Positions 44,301-55,875 are shown, numbered from the stretch's first letter. The stretch: 64,000 nucleotides of DNA from Pedobacter sp. BAL39 (GCF_000170795.1 NZ_ABCM01000002.1:372001-436000), one strand, 5' to 3'. Numbers and translations: made by a program. The notes: generated from the letters alone by a model not told the origin.

Positions 44301-46900
44301 TTTCCTTCACTGCCAATAAAACGAAGTTTAAGGTTGGCGAGGAAATTGTTCTGACCATTCCTTCAGGGAAAGGTGGACGTGCGCTGATCTCCATTGAAAA
44401 TGGAAGTAAGGTATTGAAAACCTTCTGGACCGATACCGAAGCCGGCCAGACACAGGTTAAGTTCAAAGCAGAAAAGGACATGGCTCCTAACGTTTTTGCC
44501 AATGTGACGTTATTGCAACCGCACGCACAGACCGCGAATGACCTTCCGATCCGGATGTATGGTGCCATCCCACTATTGGTTGAAGATCCCCAAACGATCC
44601 TGAAGCCGGTCATCAGAATGGCCGACAAGATCAAACCGGAAACTGAAAGCAGTCTTACGGTTTCAGAGCAAAATGGCAAGGCCATGACCTATACGATCGC
44701 CATCGTAGACGAAGGGCTGTTGGACCTGACGCGCTTTAAAACTCCTGACCCACATGGGATCTTTTATGCACGTGAAGGACTGGGCGTGAAAACCTGGGAC
44801 CTGTTTGACTATGTCCTTGGTGCCTGGGGCGGCAACCTGGAAAGGATCCTGAGCATTGGTGGTGACGGGAGCATCAACAAAAACCTAAACCCCGCAAAGG
44901 CCAATCGGTTTGTACCTGTGGTGAAATACATGGGGCCTTTTACGATTGCTAAAGGTGAAAGTAAAACCCACCGCTTCAAGTTGCCTCAATATATAGGTGC
45001 CGTACGTGCCATGGTGGTTGCAGGACAGGACGGTGCCTACGGTGTCGCGGAAAAATCGGTACAGGTTAAAAAACCACTCATGTTGCTCGCAACACTGCCG
45101 CGGGTAATTGGGCCTGGGGAGCGTTTTACGCTACCTGCAACGGTCTTTGCGACCGAGAAGAACCTTAGGAAGGTAACCCTTCAACTTCAGACAACGAACT
45201 TACAGGTGGCGGGCAGCAAGGTTCAACAGCTACAGTTTAACCAGCCGGGCGAGCAGATGGCTTATTATGAAATTACCGTACCTGAAATCACTGGAGTTGC
45301 CAAATTAAAACTTATCGCTAAAAGTGGCGCAGAGCAGACGAGTTATGATGTAGAGTTAGACATCAGAAATCCAAACCCTTACGTTACTAATGTATTATCG
45401 GCCATCGTCAACCCTGGAGAAAACTGGTCTACAGGTTATCAGCCTGTGGGTATGGCGGGTACCAACTCAGGTAGCCTGGAACTGTCGTCCATTCCTCCTG
45501 TTAACCTGAAAAAACGACTGTCCTACCTGATGCAATATCCCCATGGATGCGTTGAACAGACGACTTCCAGCGTATTCCCTCAGTTGTTCCTGGACAAGCT
45601 GAGCCCGATGACCGAACAGCAGAAGGCCAATAAGGAACGGAATGTTAAAGCGGGCATCAACAGGCTAAAGGGCTTCCAGACTACCGACGGAGGTTTGGCT
45701 TACTGGCCAGGCAGCCCTTCTTCCGATGAGTGGGGCAGCAACTATGCCGGCCACTTCCTCGTTGAAGCACAGGAGGCTGGTTACACCCTGCCTGTAGGCA
45801 TGATCGATGAGCTGTTGAGGTACCTCAAGGTTAAGGCCGCTAACTGGTCGCCAAACAGTACCAATTTCTACGGAGGTGACCTGTCGCAGTCCTACCGCCT
45901 GTACGTGCTGGCGCTGGCTAAAAGACCGGAGATGGCCGCGATGAACAGGCTCAGAGGTTTCCAGTACCTTTCGGTAAGTGCCAAATGGCGTCTTGCTGCA
46001 GCCTACAAACTGGCCGGGCAGACAGAGGCCGCCAATAACCTCATCAAAGGACTGACCTTTACAATTGAGCCCTATCAGCAATTGGGTGGTACCTATGGCT
46101 CAGACCTGAGAGACCAGGCCATGATCCTGGAAACCATGACGCTGCTTGGACGTAAAGCTGATGCAGCAAAGCTGATTCAGCCGCTGGCAACCAGGCTGGG
46201 TCAGAATGAATGGTACAGCACCCAGACCACGGCTTACAGTCTTCTTGCGGTGGCTAAATTCTGTGGTGCCAATGCAGGCAGCAACTCGTTGAAATATGAC
46301 TTTACCATCGACGGAAAGAAAGGATCGGTGAATACCAAACAGTTCCTGAGCACCAATAACCTGACTTTCAAAGGCTCCTCAGTATCGGTCAGCAATACCG
46401 GCGACCGGGTCTTGTTTGCGAGGATCATCCTACAGGGACAACCTTCGGCGGGTCAGAATGATTTTCTGCCTAACAATGCAGATGCGCTCGATATGGATGT
46501 TAATTATAAACTTTTGAATGGTAAAGTACTTGATCCTTCAACCCTGAAACAAGGCACTGATTTCTATGCGGAGGTGACCATAAAAAACCCTGGTAAGATG
46601 GGCTATTATGAACAGATGGCACTGACACAGATTTTTCCGTCAGGTTGGGAAATCATCAACACGAGGCTGAACGACAATGAGAGTATCATTGCATCGTCTC
46701 CGTATACTTACCGTGACATCAGGGATGACCGTGTGTTTACTTATTTCAACCTGCGTGAGTTTGAGGCCGTAACCTATAAGGTATTGCTGAATGCGTCTTA
46801 TATTGGCAAGTATTATCTGTCGGCCGTACAGTGCGAAGCCATGTACAACAACAACATTACAGCTACTGCTTCGGGTAAATGGGTTCAGGTGATCAAGTAA
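41321..46900 (+). CDS. Bacterial alpha-2-macroglobulin family protein
   Basis: An 1859-residue protease trap. An N-terminal membrane segment (about 14-35) anchors it to the inner membrane facing the periplasm. Beta-sandwich macroglobulin domains follow, with a FIYGERGVWRPGDSVFLSF block near residue 628 and RFVPVVKYMGPFTIAKGESK near 1193. The reactive thioester motif GCVEQ is intact, with Cys at 1410 and Gln at 1413, so this is a thioester-active form rather than an inert one. The alpha-helical thioester domain continues to about 1680. It is followed after one base by pbpC, the same pairing as in Enterobacteria, where the trap is thought to guard the cell wall when it is breached. Confidence 0.95.
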   Translation: MKFNPSLFIQKNKTGIIAAIFILLVLGVSAVFLFKKKRPDDYNQAYSKYIESYTSGTISKKSLIRVHLTNQVKTMSDIGVPDNRDLFSFSPSIKGKSYWIDAQTVEFRPDENMEPGETYEATFNLQKVTETEEAQKEFEFSFKVINPGMLLTQNGLVSQNNTSLDFMKVSGEVTTSDAEEGKQIEQSLKIDFDQNLKVKWQHNPAKNSSSFTIDSIRKGKSEKMLKLNWSGKSINADNKGEETLQVPAVGVFKILDIRAVQDLEDYALVQFSEPVNVAQDLNGLLSLGELTDLRFTIDGSQVKIYAPTPLEGNYTLTVNEGIENINSKVLQTGKTANVVFENKNPSVTIAGSGSIIPNSGKLVLPFEAVNLKAVDVTIIKVYENNIPQFFQTNGYRDGSELRRVGKPVLQKTIRLDEDRSLDLHKKHRFTLDLDKIMKTEPGAMYRVTIGFRQEYNAFKCAEIQDDAAESDGEYYGYGEKIDEDDDFWERYNSYYPERYSWSDRDNPCTPSYYTNDKWASRNLIASNIGLIAKRGNDNSMLIIATDLLTAKTMSGVTLELLDYQRQVIHTIQTDGDGMAAFDLKRKPFLLIAKHGDERGYLKLDDGSSLPLSRFDVGGDVVQNGLKGFIYGERGVWRPGDSVFLSFILEDKLKKLPGAYPVTFELYNPQGQLVKRTINGKPLNGFYAFRTATESTAPTGNWLAKVKAGGSTFSKTIKIETVMPNRLKINFDIGNRPYLGIGASSTASLAANWLFGAPGKHLKAKVDVNLNTMETTFKGFSGYQFDNPTVSFESQVKTIFEGTLNENGTAVVNTNLNENNSAPGMLRANFTTKVFEAGGNFSIDNFSIPYHVYDNYYGVKTPEGDKLSGMLVTGKDHEIDIVNVDRNGALLKGYKTVEVELYKVQWRWWWEQDNESYLANFTQNSYNKLIKKANVALSNGKGKWNLRIDEPEWGRYLILVRGSNGGHVTGKSVYIDWPGWAQREQGNNPTEASMLSFTANKTKFKVGEEIVLTIPSGKGGRALISIENGSKVLKTFWTDTEAGQTQVKFKAEKDMAPNVFANVTLLQPHAQTANDLPIRMYGAIPLLVEDPQTILKPVIRMADKIKPETESSLTVSEQNGKAMTYTIAIVDEGLLDLTRFKTPDPHGIFYAREGLGVKTWDLFDYVLGAWGGNLERILSIGGDGSINKNLNPAKANRFVPVVKYMGPFTIAKGESKTHRFKLPQYIGAVRAMVVAGQDGAYGVAEKSVQVKKPLMLLATLPRVIGPGERFTLPATVFATEKNLRKVTLQLQTTNLQVAGSKVQQLQFNQPGEQMAYYEITVPEITGVAKLKLIAKSGAEQTSYDVELDIRNPNPYVTNVLSAIVNPGENWSTGYQPVGMAGTNSGSLELSSIPPVNLKKRLSYLMQYPHGCVEQTTSSVFPQLFLDKLSPMTEQQKANKERNVKAGINRLKGFQTTDGGLAYWPGSPSSDEWGSNYAGHFLVEAQEAGYTLPVGMIDELLRYLKVKAANWSPNSTNFYGGDLSQSYRLYVLALAKRPEMAAMNRLRGFQYLSVSAKWRLAAAYKLAGQTEAANNLIKGLTFTIEPYQQLGGTYGSDLRDQAMILETMTLLGRKADAAKLIQPLATRLGQNEWYSTQTTAYSLLAVAKFCGANAGSNSLKYDFTIDGKKGSVNTKQFLSTNNLTFKGSSVSVSNTGDRVLFARIILQGQPSAGQNDFLPNNADALDMDVNYKLLNGKVLDPSTLKQGTDFYAEVTIKNPGKMGYYEQMALTQIFPSGWEIINTRLNDNESIIASSPYTYRDIRDDRVFTYFNLREFEAVTYKVLLNASYIGKYYLSAVQCEAMYNNNITATASGKWVQVIK

Positions 46901-46901
46901 G

Positions 46902-49298
46902 ATGTTGAAAAAGTTTCCTTACGAACCAAAACTACTGGTCAGCGATGTATGCTGTGTAATACTGCTGCTGTGGTTTTGGTTCGCTTTACCGGCAAGATTA
47001 TTTAAAAGCCCCACTTCTTATGTCATTGAGGCCGCTAACGGGACACTGCTCAGCGCCGCTATTGCCAGTGATGGACAGTGGCGTTTTCCGGCAGTAGACA
47101 GTGTGCCTGAGAAGTTTGCCAGTTGCATCATCGCGTTTGAGGACAAGCGTTTTTACCACCATCCGGGTATGGATGTCATGGCAATGGGACGTGCAATGCG
47201 CCAGAACTTCATGGCCGGTGCTGTTGTTAGTGGCGGCAGCACGCTGACCATGCAAGTGATACGCCTTTCAAGACGTGAGTCCCGCACGTTTACACAGAAA
47301 ATTATTGAACTCCTCCTGGCCTTCAGACTGGAACTTAGTCATTCAAAGACCGAAATCCTTTCGCTGTACATGGCCAATGCCCCTTTTGGGAGTAATGTGG
47401 TAGGCCTGGAAGCCGCTTCCTGGCGCTACTTTGGCCGACCCGCAAATTCATTGTCATGGGGAGAAATGGCCACGCTTGCCGTACTGCCCAATAGTCCTTC
47501 GCTGGTGCATCCGGGAAAAAATGCTGCCCGTCTGATCAAAAAAAGAAACGACCTGCTGGATAAAATTGCGTCGATGGGCATCATCGACCCTGCTACAGCT
47601 AATCTGTCTAAGCTGGAGCCTATTCCAGGCAAACCACAGCCGCTGCCGCAGCATGCACCTCACCTGCTCAACAGGTTCAAAGAAGAACGCAGACAGCTGA
47701 AGGTAGCGGGAACAAGGATGACCTCCACTGTCGATTACGACCTGCAGCTAAAAGTAAATGCCATCCTCAAACGATACCAAAACCGCTACCGGGCAAATGA
47801 CATCAACAACATTGCAGCACTGGTCCTCAATATTGAAGATGGCACTGTTGCAGCCTATACCGGCAATCACTATCAACCAGAAAATAAAGAGCTGGAAAGT
47901 CATGTTGATATGATTAGGGCACCCAGAAGTCCGGGAAGTACCCTAAAACCACTGCTGTATGCAAGCATGTTAAATGATGGCTTTATTCTTCCTCAAACGC
48001 TCATTCCTGACATACCAACGCAGATTGGTGGCTATTCGCCGCAAAATTACGACCTCGGATATGATGGTGCCATTCCTGCCGACAGGGCGCTGAGCCGTTC
48101 GCTGAATATCCCGGCAGTGAAGATGCTGCAAAATTATAAATACCCGCGTTTTTATGATAAGCTGAAAAAGCTGGGCATCAGCACGCTGAACCGGCCTGCT
48201 GACCATTATGGGCTCTCCCTTATCCTTGGAGGAAGTGAGGTGACGATGTGGGACCTTGCGAAAACTTATATGGGCATGGCGAGGAGCCTGAACCACTACA
48301 ATGATTACGGGGGCAAATATAATCCTCGCGATTATGATACACCCCGGTATTTCGAACGAAAAAGAGACCAGCGGTTTGACCAGTATCAAACGGAGCGCAA
48401 CGGCATCTTTGACTATGGTGCGATATGGAATACTTTCAACGCTATGGAAGAACTCATGAGACCCGGTGAGGAAGGATTATGGGAACAGTTCTCCTCTTCG
48501 CGCCGCATTGCCTGGAAAACAGGAACCAGTTTCGGCTTCAGGGATGGATGGGCCGTGGGGCTCAACCCTGCTTACGTGGTTTGTATATGGGTGGGCAATG
48601 CCGATGGAGAAGGTCGCCCAGGCCTGACAGGAATCGATGTCGCCGCTCCTGTACTCTTTGATATCTTCAAGTTACTGCCTGATAAAAAATGGTTCTCCAC
48701 CCCAGGTAATCAACTTAAAAAAATGCGGGTATGCCGCCAGAGCGGATATAAGGCTGGGGAATATTGCGCTGAGGTCAAAACCATACTCGTCTCCCCGGCT
48801 GCGGAGAAGACCGCGCTCTGCCCCTACCATAAAATGGTCCATCTGGACCACAGTGGAACGTACCGGGTAACGGACCATTGTGAATCTCCATCGCTGATGC
48901 AGCACCGGTCCTGGTTTATATTGCCTCCCGCGATGGAGTATTACTATAAAATCAAAAACAGCGATTACAAGTCGTTACCACCCTGGAAACCAGGCTGTGG
49001 GGATCAGAATAGCGGGTATGTGATGGACATGATCTATCCAAAAAATAACTCCAGCATTTATGTTCCAGTTGAATTTGACGGCACACGTGGAAAGGTCGTC
49101 TTTAATGCGACCCACCGCAATGATAGGGCTAAAATTTACTGGCACATCGACGATGAATTTGTAGCGACCACGCAGGGTTACCATCAGATCGCCATAAGTC
49201 CGTCAGCCGGAAAACACACACTTACACTGGTAGACGAGGATGGGCAGCGTCTGGTTCAGGTATTTACGATCCTGGATAAAGAGAAAAAGATCAATTAA
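46902..49298 (+). CDS. pbpC: Penicillin-binding protein 1C
   Basis: A 798-residue bifunctional peptidoglycan synthase. After an N-terminal membrane segment (about 15-35) comes the glycosyltransferase domain with FEDKRFYHHPGMD near residue 78 and GGSTLTMQ near 110, then the transpeptidase domain with the nucleophile Ser346 in SPGSTLKPLLY, SRSLN near 400 and WKTGTSFGFRDGW near 540. The C-terminal BiPBP_C-type beta-domain (about 710-798) is characteristic of PBP1C. It begins one base after the alpha-2-macroglobulin stop and overlaps the end of the convergent yhhN gene by four bases. Confidence 0.95.
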   Translation: MLKKFPYEPKLLVSDVCCVILLLWFWFALPARLFKSPTSYVIEAANGTLLSAAIASDGQWRFPAVDSVPEKFASCIIAFEDKRFYHHPGMDVMAMGRAMRQNFMAGAVVSGGSTLTMQVIRLSRRESRTFTQKIIELLLAFRLELSHSKTEILSLYMANAPFGSNVVGLEAASWRYFGRPANSLSWGEMATLAVLPNSPSLVHPGKNAARLIKKRNDLLDKIASMGIIDPATANLSKLEPIPGKPQPLPQHAPHLLNRFKEERRQLKVAGTRMTSTVDYDLQLKVNAILKRYQNRYRANDINNIAALVLNIEDGTVAAYTGNHYQPENKELESHVDMIRAPRSPGSTLKPLLYASMLNDGFILPQTLIPDIPTQIGGYSPQNYDLGYDGAIPADRALSRSLNIPAVKMLQNYKYPRFYDKLKKLGISTLNRPADHYGLSLILGGSEVTMWDLAKTYMGMARSLNHYNDYGGKYNPRDYDTPRYFERKRDQRFDQYQTERNGIFDYGAIWNTFNAMEELMRPGEEGLWEQFSSSRRIAWKTGTSFGFRDGWAVGLNPAYVVCIWVGNADGEGRPGLTGIDVAAPVLFDIFKLLPDKKWFSTPGNQLKKMRVCRQSGYKAGEYCAEVKTILVSPAAEKTALCPYHKMVHLDHSGTYRVTDHCESPSLMQHRSWFILPPAMEYYYKIKNSDYKSLPPWKPGCGDQNSGYVMDMIYPKNNSSIYVPVEFDGTRGKVVFNATHRNDRAKIYWHIDDEFVATTQGYHQIAISPSAGKHTLTLVDEDGQRLVQVFTILDKEKKIN

Positions 49299-49984
49299 TC
49301 TTTTAAGAGCAGTCTTCTTTCGATAGCACCGAGGGTGATGAGGTATTGCGCAAGCATATAGGTTGCCAAAATGCAACACTCAGCGCCTTTAAAAGGAATC
49401 ACAAATTTGTCCAGGCTCAGCAATGCATCAGATAAGGTAAAGATGACTGCGCCAATGAGGATGAGGTTAAAACTTATGTTATTTACCCTAAACCGGCGAA
49501 ATGCAGCCATCATGACCAGGACACTAATGACAATAAGGTATGCAAGTACAGGTAGTTTCATTGCCCCCAGATGAGACCTGATGAAGAGGTAAAAGGACAC
49601 GCTACAGGTCGCACACAATAAAATCGCAAGCCTTGCCCCTTTTTTATCCAGCTCAGGTGCAGAGCTAAAGTCAAGATAAAAAGCACGGATGTAACAGATA
49701 TGGCTGAGGAAAAATGCCGCGAGGCCATAGCTGAAATAATTTGCGCCACTATCGTTGCAGAGCAGGAACAGATCTCCTACAAGTGCAAGAAAAAGCCCGC
49801 TGAAGATTCTTTTATGAAAGCGTCCTTTGAGTTTCGTTTCCCCGTACAACCCAGCCATCATCAGCATGCAGATCAATGGTTTTGTGGCCGATATTAAAGG
49901 ACGCAGGTCGGCAAGTACCGCAATCACCTGAATTGCGAATACGGTAAAAAAGCCCAGGTGAAACAAGGGGTATTTCTTTAACAT
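49295..49984 (-). CDS. YhhN family protein, lysoplasmalogenase-like
   Basis: A 229-residue membrane protein with about eight hydrophobic segments, matching the YhhN/TMEM86 family. The conserved GLYGETKLKGRFHKRIFSGLFLALVGDLFLL (near 44-75) and FTLSDALLSLDKF (near 186) carry the acidic residues typical of the family. Mammalian relatives hydrolyse the vinyl-ether bond of lysoplasmalogens; the bacterial substrate is not settled. Its stop overlaps that of pbpC by four bases on the other strand. Confidence 0.85.
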   Translation of the reverse strand: MLKKYPLFHLGFFTVFAIQVIAVLADLRPLISATKPLICMLMMAGLYGETKLKGRFHKRIFSGLFLALVGDLFLLCNDSGANYFSYGLAAFFLSHICYIRAFYLDFSSAPELDKKGARLAILLCATCSVSFYLFIRSHLGAMKLPVLAYLIVISVLVMMAAFRRFRVNNISFNLILIGAVIFTLSDALLSLDKFVIPFKGAECCILATYMLAQYLITLGAIERRLLLKD

Positions 49985-50002
49985 GAATGGTGGGATTTAT
50001 CC

Positions 50003-50045
50003 AAAAAAAAACAGCAAACATGTTCAATAAAGAACATACTTGCTG
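50003..50045 (-). terminator. Rho-independent terminator of the RRM protein gene
   Basis: CAGCAA and TTGCTG close a hairpin that also pairs ATGTTC with GAACAT around a six-base loop, with a two-base internal mismatch. On the minus strand the second arm is followed by nine T, 61 bases past the gene stop. Confidence 0.85.
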
Positions 50046-50105
50046 CCTATGATAGATTATTCTAAAATCTTCAATACATCGTATTTTGTAAAAGAAAAAA
50101 GCTAA

Positions 50106-50408
50106 TTAATAGCTTTTCTCTGTACGGTTGTTGCGTTTGAAACCACCACCAGCACCACCGGTACCTGGTTTTTCCTGAGCTTCAGCAACTTTGATACGAT
50201 TACCATTGTAATCGCCACCGTTCATGCGTTTGATTGCTTCTTTTGCCTCTTCTTCTACTGGCATTTCCACAAAACCAAATCCACGACTTTGCCCAGTCTC
50301 GCGATCTTTGATAATCCTAAGTGATTTTACTTGACCGAAATCACCAAATACGGCTGTTAATTCATCTTCCCCTACTTCTAAAGGAAGGCCTGTAATAAAT
50401 ATCTTCAT
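50106..50408 (-). CDS. Small RNA-binding protein with one RRM domain
   Basis: A 100-residue RRM protein. RNP2 is IFITGL (residues 3-8) and RNP1 is RGFGFVEM (about 43-50), both intact, with IKVAEAQEK closing the fold and a short Gly/Arg-rich tail. This size class is often cold-inducible in Bacteroidota and cyanobacteria; I infer an RNA chaperone role, with no target known. It ends with a strong terminator. Confidence 0.93.
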   Translation of the reverse strand: MKIFITGLPLEVGEDELTAVFGDFGQVKSLRIIKDRETGQSRGFGFVEMPVEEEAKEAIKRMNGGDYNGNRIKVAEAQEKPGTGGAGGGFKRNNRTEKSY

Positions 50409-50547
50409 TAATGTTTAAAAATTTACACAAAGTTACGCATTTTCTGGTTAATTTCCAATGCTAGTGTCAGTTATAAGTATAATTATCAATTAATTATTAG
50501 AACAGCGAATGTCTCATATTGTTTTGGCAGCAGTATATTTTTTTCAA

Positions 50548-51243
50548 TTAACTCATCCTTAAGGTTTGGATGGACTTCACCCATTCTTTTTTTGTGCATA
50601 CGGGGCAGTAATGCTGGCCTGTGGTAGCTATGAGCTCCGTGTGGCCACAAAAACTGCAGGAATAAAAATCCTTTCTTTCGATATTAACCATCTTTTGGCA
50701 GAACAGCTCCGGCAGGATGGGCAGACCATACTTCACTTCCTTATCGGGATAATAGAAAACGCTGATGCTGCCGGAAGTCTCTATAATGGCCAGTTCCACC
50801 TGCCCGAGGTGAGCGATACTCTTGAGGCGGAGTTCCGAGAAAAATTCATCCTGGGCAAGATTTTCCTTTTCAAAATTATGGATGGCAAAGCGGCCGTGTT
50901 GGATCAGGCAGGTGCAACTCCCTTCCAGGAGGATTTCAATCTTTTTATTTTTATTCACCAGATAGGCGGTCAGCCGGTAAGCAATCACGACCACCAGAAA
51001 TACCAGTATGGAAGAAAGCAGTCCCACCTCACTATAGAACATGGGATCTCCAGCTGCAGAGCCCAACCCAATGATGACCACCAGCTCGAATACGGACAAC
51101 TGTTTTACGCCCCGCTTTCCGAGCGTCCGTAGGCTCAGCAGAATCACCAGGTACATAACCAATGTGCGTATCAGGATCTGGGGGATGAACGTCCATTCCT
51201 GCTCCCCGATCAGCATCTTTTCAAAATCAGCTCCGGCAAACAT
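50548..51243 (-). CDS. DUF421 (YetF-like) membrane protein
   Basis: A 231-residue protein with three N-terminal membrane segments (about 25-105) followed by the cytoplasmic DUF421 domain: LVILLSLRTLGKRGVKQLSVFELVVIIGLGSAAGDP is the family's hallmark. The C-terminus carries CSFCGHTEL and YCPVC, two CxxC-type pairs that look like a small zinc-ribbon, an addition beyond the basic domain. Function unknown. Its start overlaps the stop of the dienelactone hydrolase gene (TGATG), so the two are co-translated. Confidence 0.87.
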   Translation of the reverse strand: MFAGADFEKMLIGEQEWTFIPQILIRTLVMYLVILLSLRTLGKRGVKQLSVFELVVIIGLGSAAGDPMFYSEVGLLSSILVFLVVVIAYRLTAYLVNKNKKIEILLEGSCTCLIQHGRFAIHNFEKENLAQDEFFSELRLKSIAHLGQVELAIIETSGSISVFYYPDKEVKYGLPILPELFCQKMVNIERKDFYSCSFCGHTELIATTGQHYCPVCTKKEWVKSIQTLRMS

Positions 51244-52094
51244 CAGCTGAGCTTAATTTTAAATAAATCTATCGTACGCTGCCAGGCAAGCCCCGCCGCC
51301 GCCTCATTGAATCTTGTAGGCGAAGTGTCGTTATTAAAAGCATGATTGACACCTTCGTAGATGAATAGCTGATAATCTATATGGTTGTTTTTCAAGGCCT
51401 CTTCGTAGGGCGGAATTCCTGAATTAATGCGTTCGTCGAGGCCACCGTAATGTAACATGATGCTGGATTTGATCGCTGGCACATCTTCTGTCTTTGGCTG
51501 TGCACCATAGTAGGAGACTGCAACCAGCAGTGTGGGATCATTTACCGCTAGTTTATTGGCCATCCCCCCTCCCCAGCAAAAGCCCAGACATCCGGCTTTG
51601 CCATTTCCGTCCTTGTGCTTCCTTAGGAAGTCAAGCCCATCCAGATAATTCTGAAGGTTTTTATCTGCATCAAGTCTACCGATCATCTCCCTGGCTTTGT
51701 CCTCGTCTTGCGGTGTACCTCCCAACGGGGATAAGGCATCCACGCCCAGGGCAAGAAATCCAGCTAGCGCGACCCGCTTTGTCACCTCAATGATGTGTGG
51801 GTTCAGCCCTCTGTTTTCATGGATCACCAATACTGTTCCTAAATTCTTCTTTCCTTTAGGCTTGGCCAGAAAGGCTTTTACCTCGCCATCATCTCCTTTA
51901 TAGCTGACCATTTCCGTATCAAGCTCCTGATCATCTACCCTGGCCCCTCTTGCATAATTGTTTTCCAAAAGAGGAAGTATGGTCATTGCCATTGCCGTGC
52001 TTCCCGCCAGGAGGGCGAGTTTTCTCATAAACGCTTTCCTGCTGATGCTACTGTGGGTATACGCATCATAGAGACTGATAATTTTCTGATCCAT
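51243..52094 (-). CDS. Dienelactone hydrolase family protein
   Basis: An alpha/beta-hydrolase of 283 residues from the preferred start (MDQKIISLYDAY). An in-frame Met ten codons upstream would also be possible but is less family-like. The catalytic triad is GFCWGGG (Cys as nucleophile), an Asp near the LHYGGLDERIN loop, and His in NHAFNND. A hydrophobic N-terminal stretch with SRKAFMRKLALLAG suggests Tat-like export. The family hydrolyses dienelactone or similar esters; the actual substrate is unknown. It is upstream of and overlaps the DUF421 gene. Confidence 0.9.
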   Translation of the reverse strand: MDQKIISLYDAYTHSSISRKAFMRKLALLAGSTAMAMTILPLLENNYARGARVDDQELDTEMVSYKGDDGEVKAFLAKPKGKKNLGTVLVIHENRGLNPHIIEVTKRVALAGFLALGVDALSPLGGTPQDEDKAREMIGRLDADKNLQNYLDGLDFLRKHKDGNGKAGCLGFCWGGGMANKLAVNDPTLLVAVSYYGAQPKTEDVPAIKSSIMLHYGGLDERINSGIPPYEEALKNNHIDYQLFIYEGVNHAFNNDTSPTRFNEAAAGLAWQRTIDLFKIKLS

Positions 52095-52393
52095 TATGTT
52101 AAAATAAAATTGATGTTGAAGCAAGTGATGTTAGCCTGTTTATCCTGGTAAGGATAACCCTGAAAACAATTCAAATGTTTTAATTTTATCACTGAAGAAT
52201 TCGCTCATCCCCTGTTATTGCCTTAAAGTTAACGCATAGCAAATTTTGTCTTTTTTCAAATTATATCATTTTGCCCGGAAAGAATTCTGTATTTTTAAAA
52301 ATTCTAAAAGACGGGAACACCCAAAGAAATTATAAGAAAATTGTAAATTTTGTTTTAAAAAGTAATATATTCAAACTTGGATGACTTCAATGT

Positions 52394-52424
52394 TTTGTTT
52401 TCTGTGTTTATGATCTTAGATTTG
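52394..52424 (+). promoter_or_regulatory. Promoter of the spt operon, Bacteroidota type
   Basis: TTTG at 52394-52397, a 19-base spacer and TAGATTTG at 52417-52424 match the Bacteroidota primary sigma consensus in both elements and spacing. The predicted transcription start near 52431 gives a leader of about 130 bases before the spt ATG. Confidence 0.7.
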
Positions 52425-52439
52425 GGAAGTTTTTATTTG

Positions 52440-52457
52440 TTTGACAAAATTGTCAAA
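52440..52457. promoter_or_regulatory. Inverted repeat just downstream of the spt promoter
   Basis: TTTGACA and TGTCAAA form a perfect 7-bp dyad around AAAT, about nine bases past the predicted transcription start. It fits an operator, where a bound dimer would block the polymerase, or a leader hairpin. No regulator gene is adjacent. Confidence 0.45.
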
Positions 52458-52542
52458 ATTAAAAAGACTTGGCGAAAGAAATTATTAAAGACAGAGCTAT
52501 TAATTTCTCTTTAAAAACCATTTACAAAAAGAAGCTCCGTGA

Positions 52543-54883
<2,341 letters not shown>

Positions 54884-54887
<4 letters not shown>

Positions 54888-55873
54888 TAAAAAAAGTACT
54901 CATTACCGGCGCTACTGGTTTTGTGGGCTACCACCTGATTAATAAAGCGCTGGAAGCAGGACTTGAAGTACATGCGGCCGTCCGCCCCGAAACGGACAGG
55001 TCGCATTTATTGGATCTCCCGATCCACTACGTCAACCTGGATTACCAGGATCCCGTCCGGCTTAAAGAACAACTGGAAACAGGGCAATACCACTACATCA
55101 TTCATGCAGCCGGCATCACCAAGGCTAAAACATTGGAAGCCTACAATAAGGTAAATGCAACCTATTCGAAAAATCTTGCCCTTGCAGCAAAGGAGGCAGC
55201 AATTCCGCTTGAGAAGTTTGTTCTGGTCAGCAGTCTCGCAGCTATAGGACCGATTTCAGATCTTTCAAAATCAATTGCCGCAGACGCTGTTCCTTCGCCG
55301 GTTACCAATTATGGACGCAGTAAATTATTAGCAGAACAATACCTGGCGGACATTTCGGGGCTTCCTCTGATCACGATCCGTCCTACTGCCGTGTACGGGC
55401 CGAGGGAGAAGGACCTTTTCATCATCATCAATACGATCAACAAAGGGATTGATCCACATATTGGTCGCTTTGGGCAACAACTAAGCTTCATTTACGTGAA
55501 AGATCTTGCTGCAGCAATTGTCGCTGCACTGAGCTCCGGCTTAACCGGCAGGAGTTACAACATCTCCGACGGAAGAGGTTACAGTAGATATGCGCTTGCC
55601 GACGAGGTAAAGAAGACCCTACACAAAAAAGCCTTTCGCATACATTTACCGGTATCATTTGTAGGGATGCTGGCCTCAGTAATGGATTTTATTTATAAAA
55701 ACCGAAAAGACACGCCGGCATTGAATAAAGAAAAAATGGCTGAGCTGACCGCTGTCAATTGGGCGTGCGACATCGAGGCGCTGGTAGAGGAATTAAACTT
55801 CAAGCCCCAATATGATCTGGAAAATGGGGTTAAAGAAACGATACGCTGGTACCAGGCAAACCATTGGCTGTAA
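54884..55873 (+). CDS. NAD-dependent epimerase/dehydratase-type reductase, candidate ceramide reductase CerR
   Basis: A 329-residue extended short-chain dehydrogenase. The Rossmann motif is TGATGFVGYH near residue 8, and the catalytic YxxxK is Y-G-R-S-K near 145, in NYGRSKLLAE. The C-terminal half is of the epimerase type. It overlaps the GNAT gene by four bases. In characterised bacterial sphingolipid clusters an epimerase-like CerR reduces the keto group of the sphingoid/ceramide intermediate, which is the missing activity beside spt and the acyltransferase. Sugar-nucleotide epimerase is the generic alternative. Confidence 0.78.
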
Positions 55874-55875
55874 TC

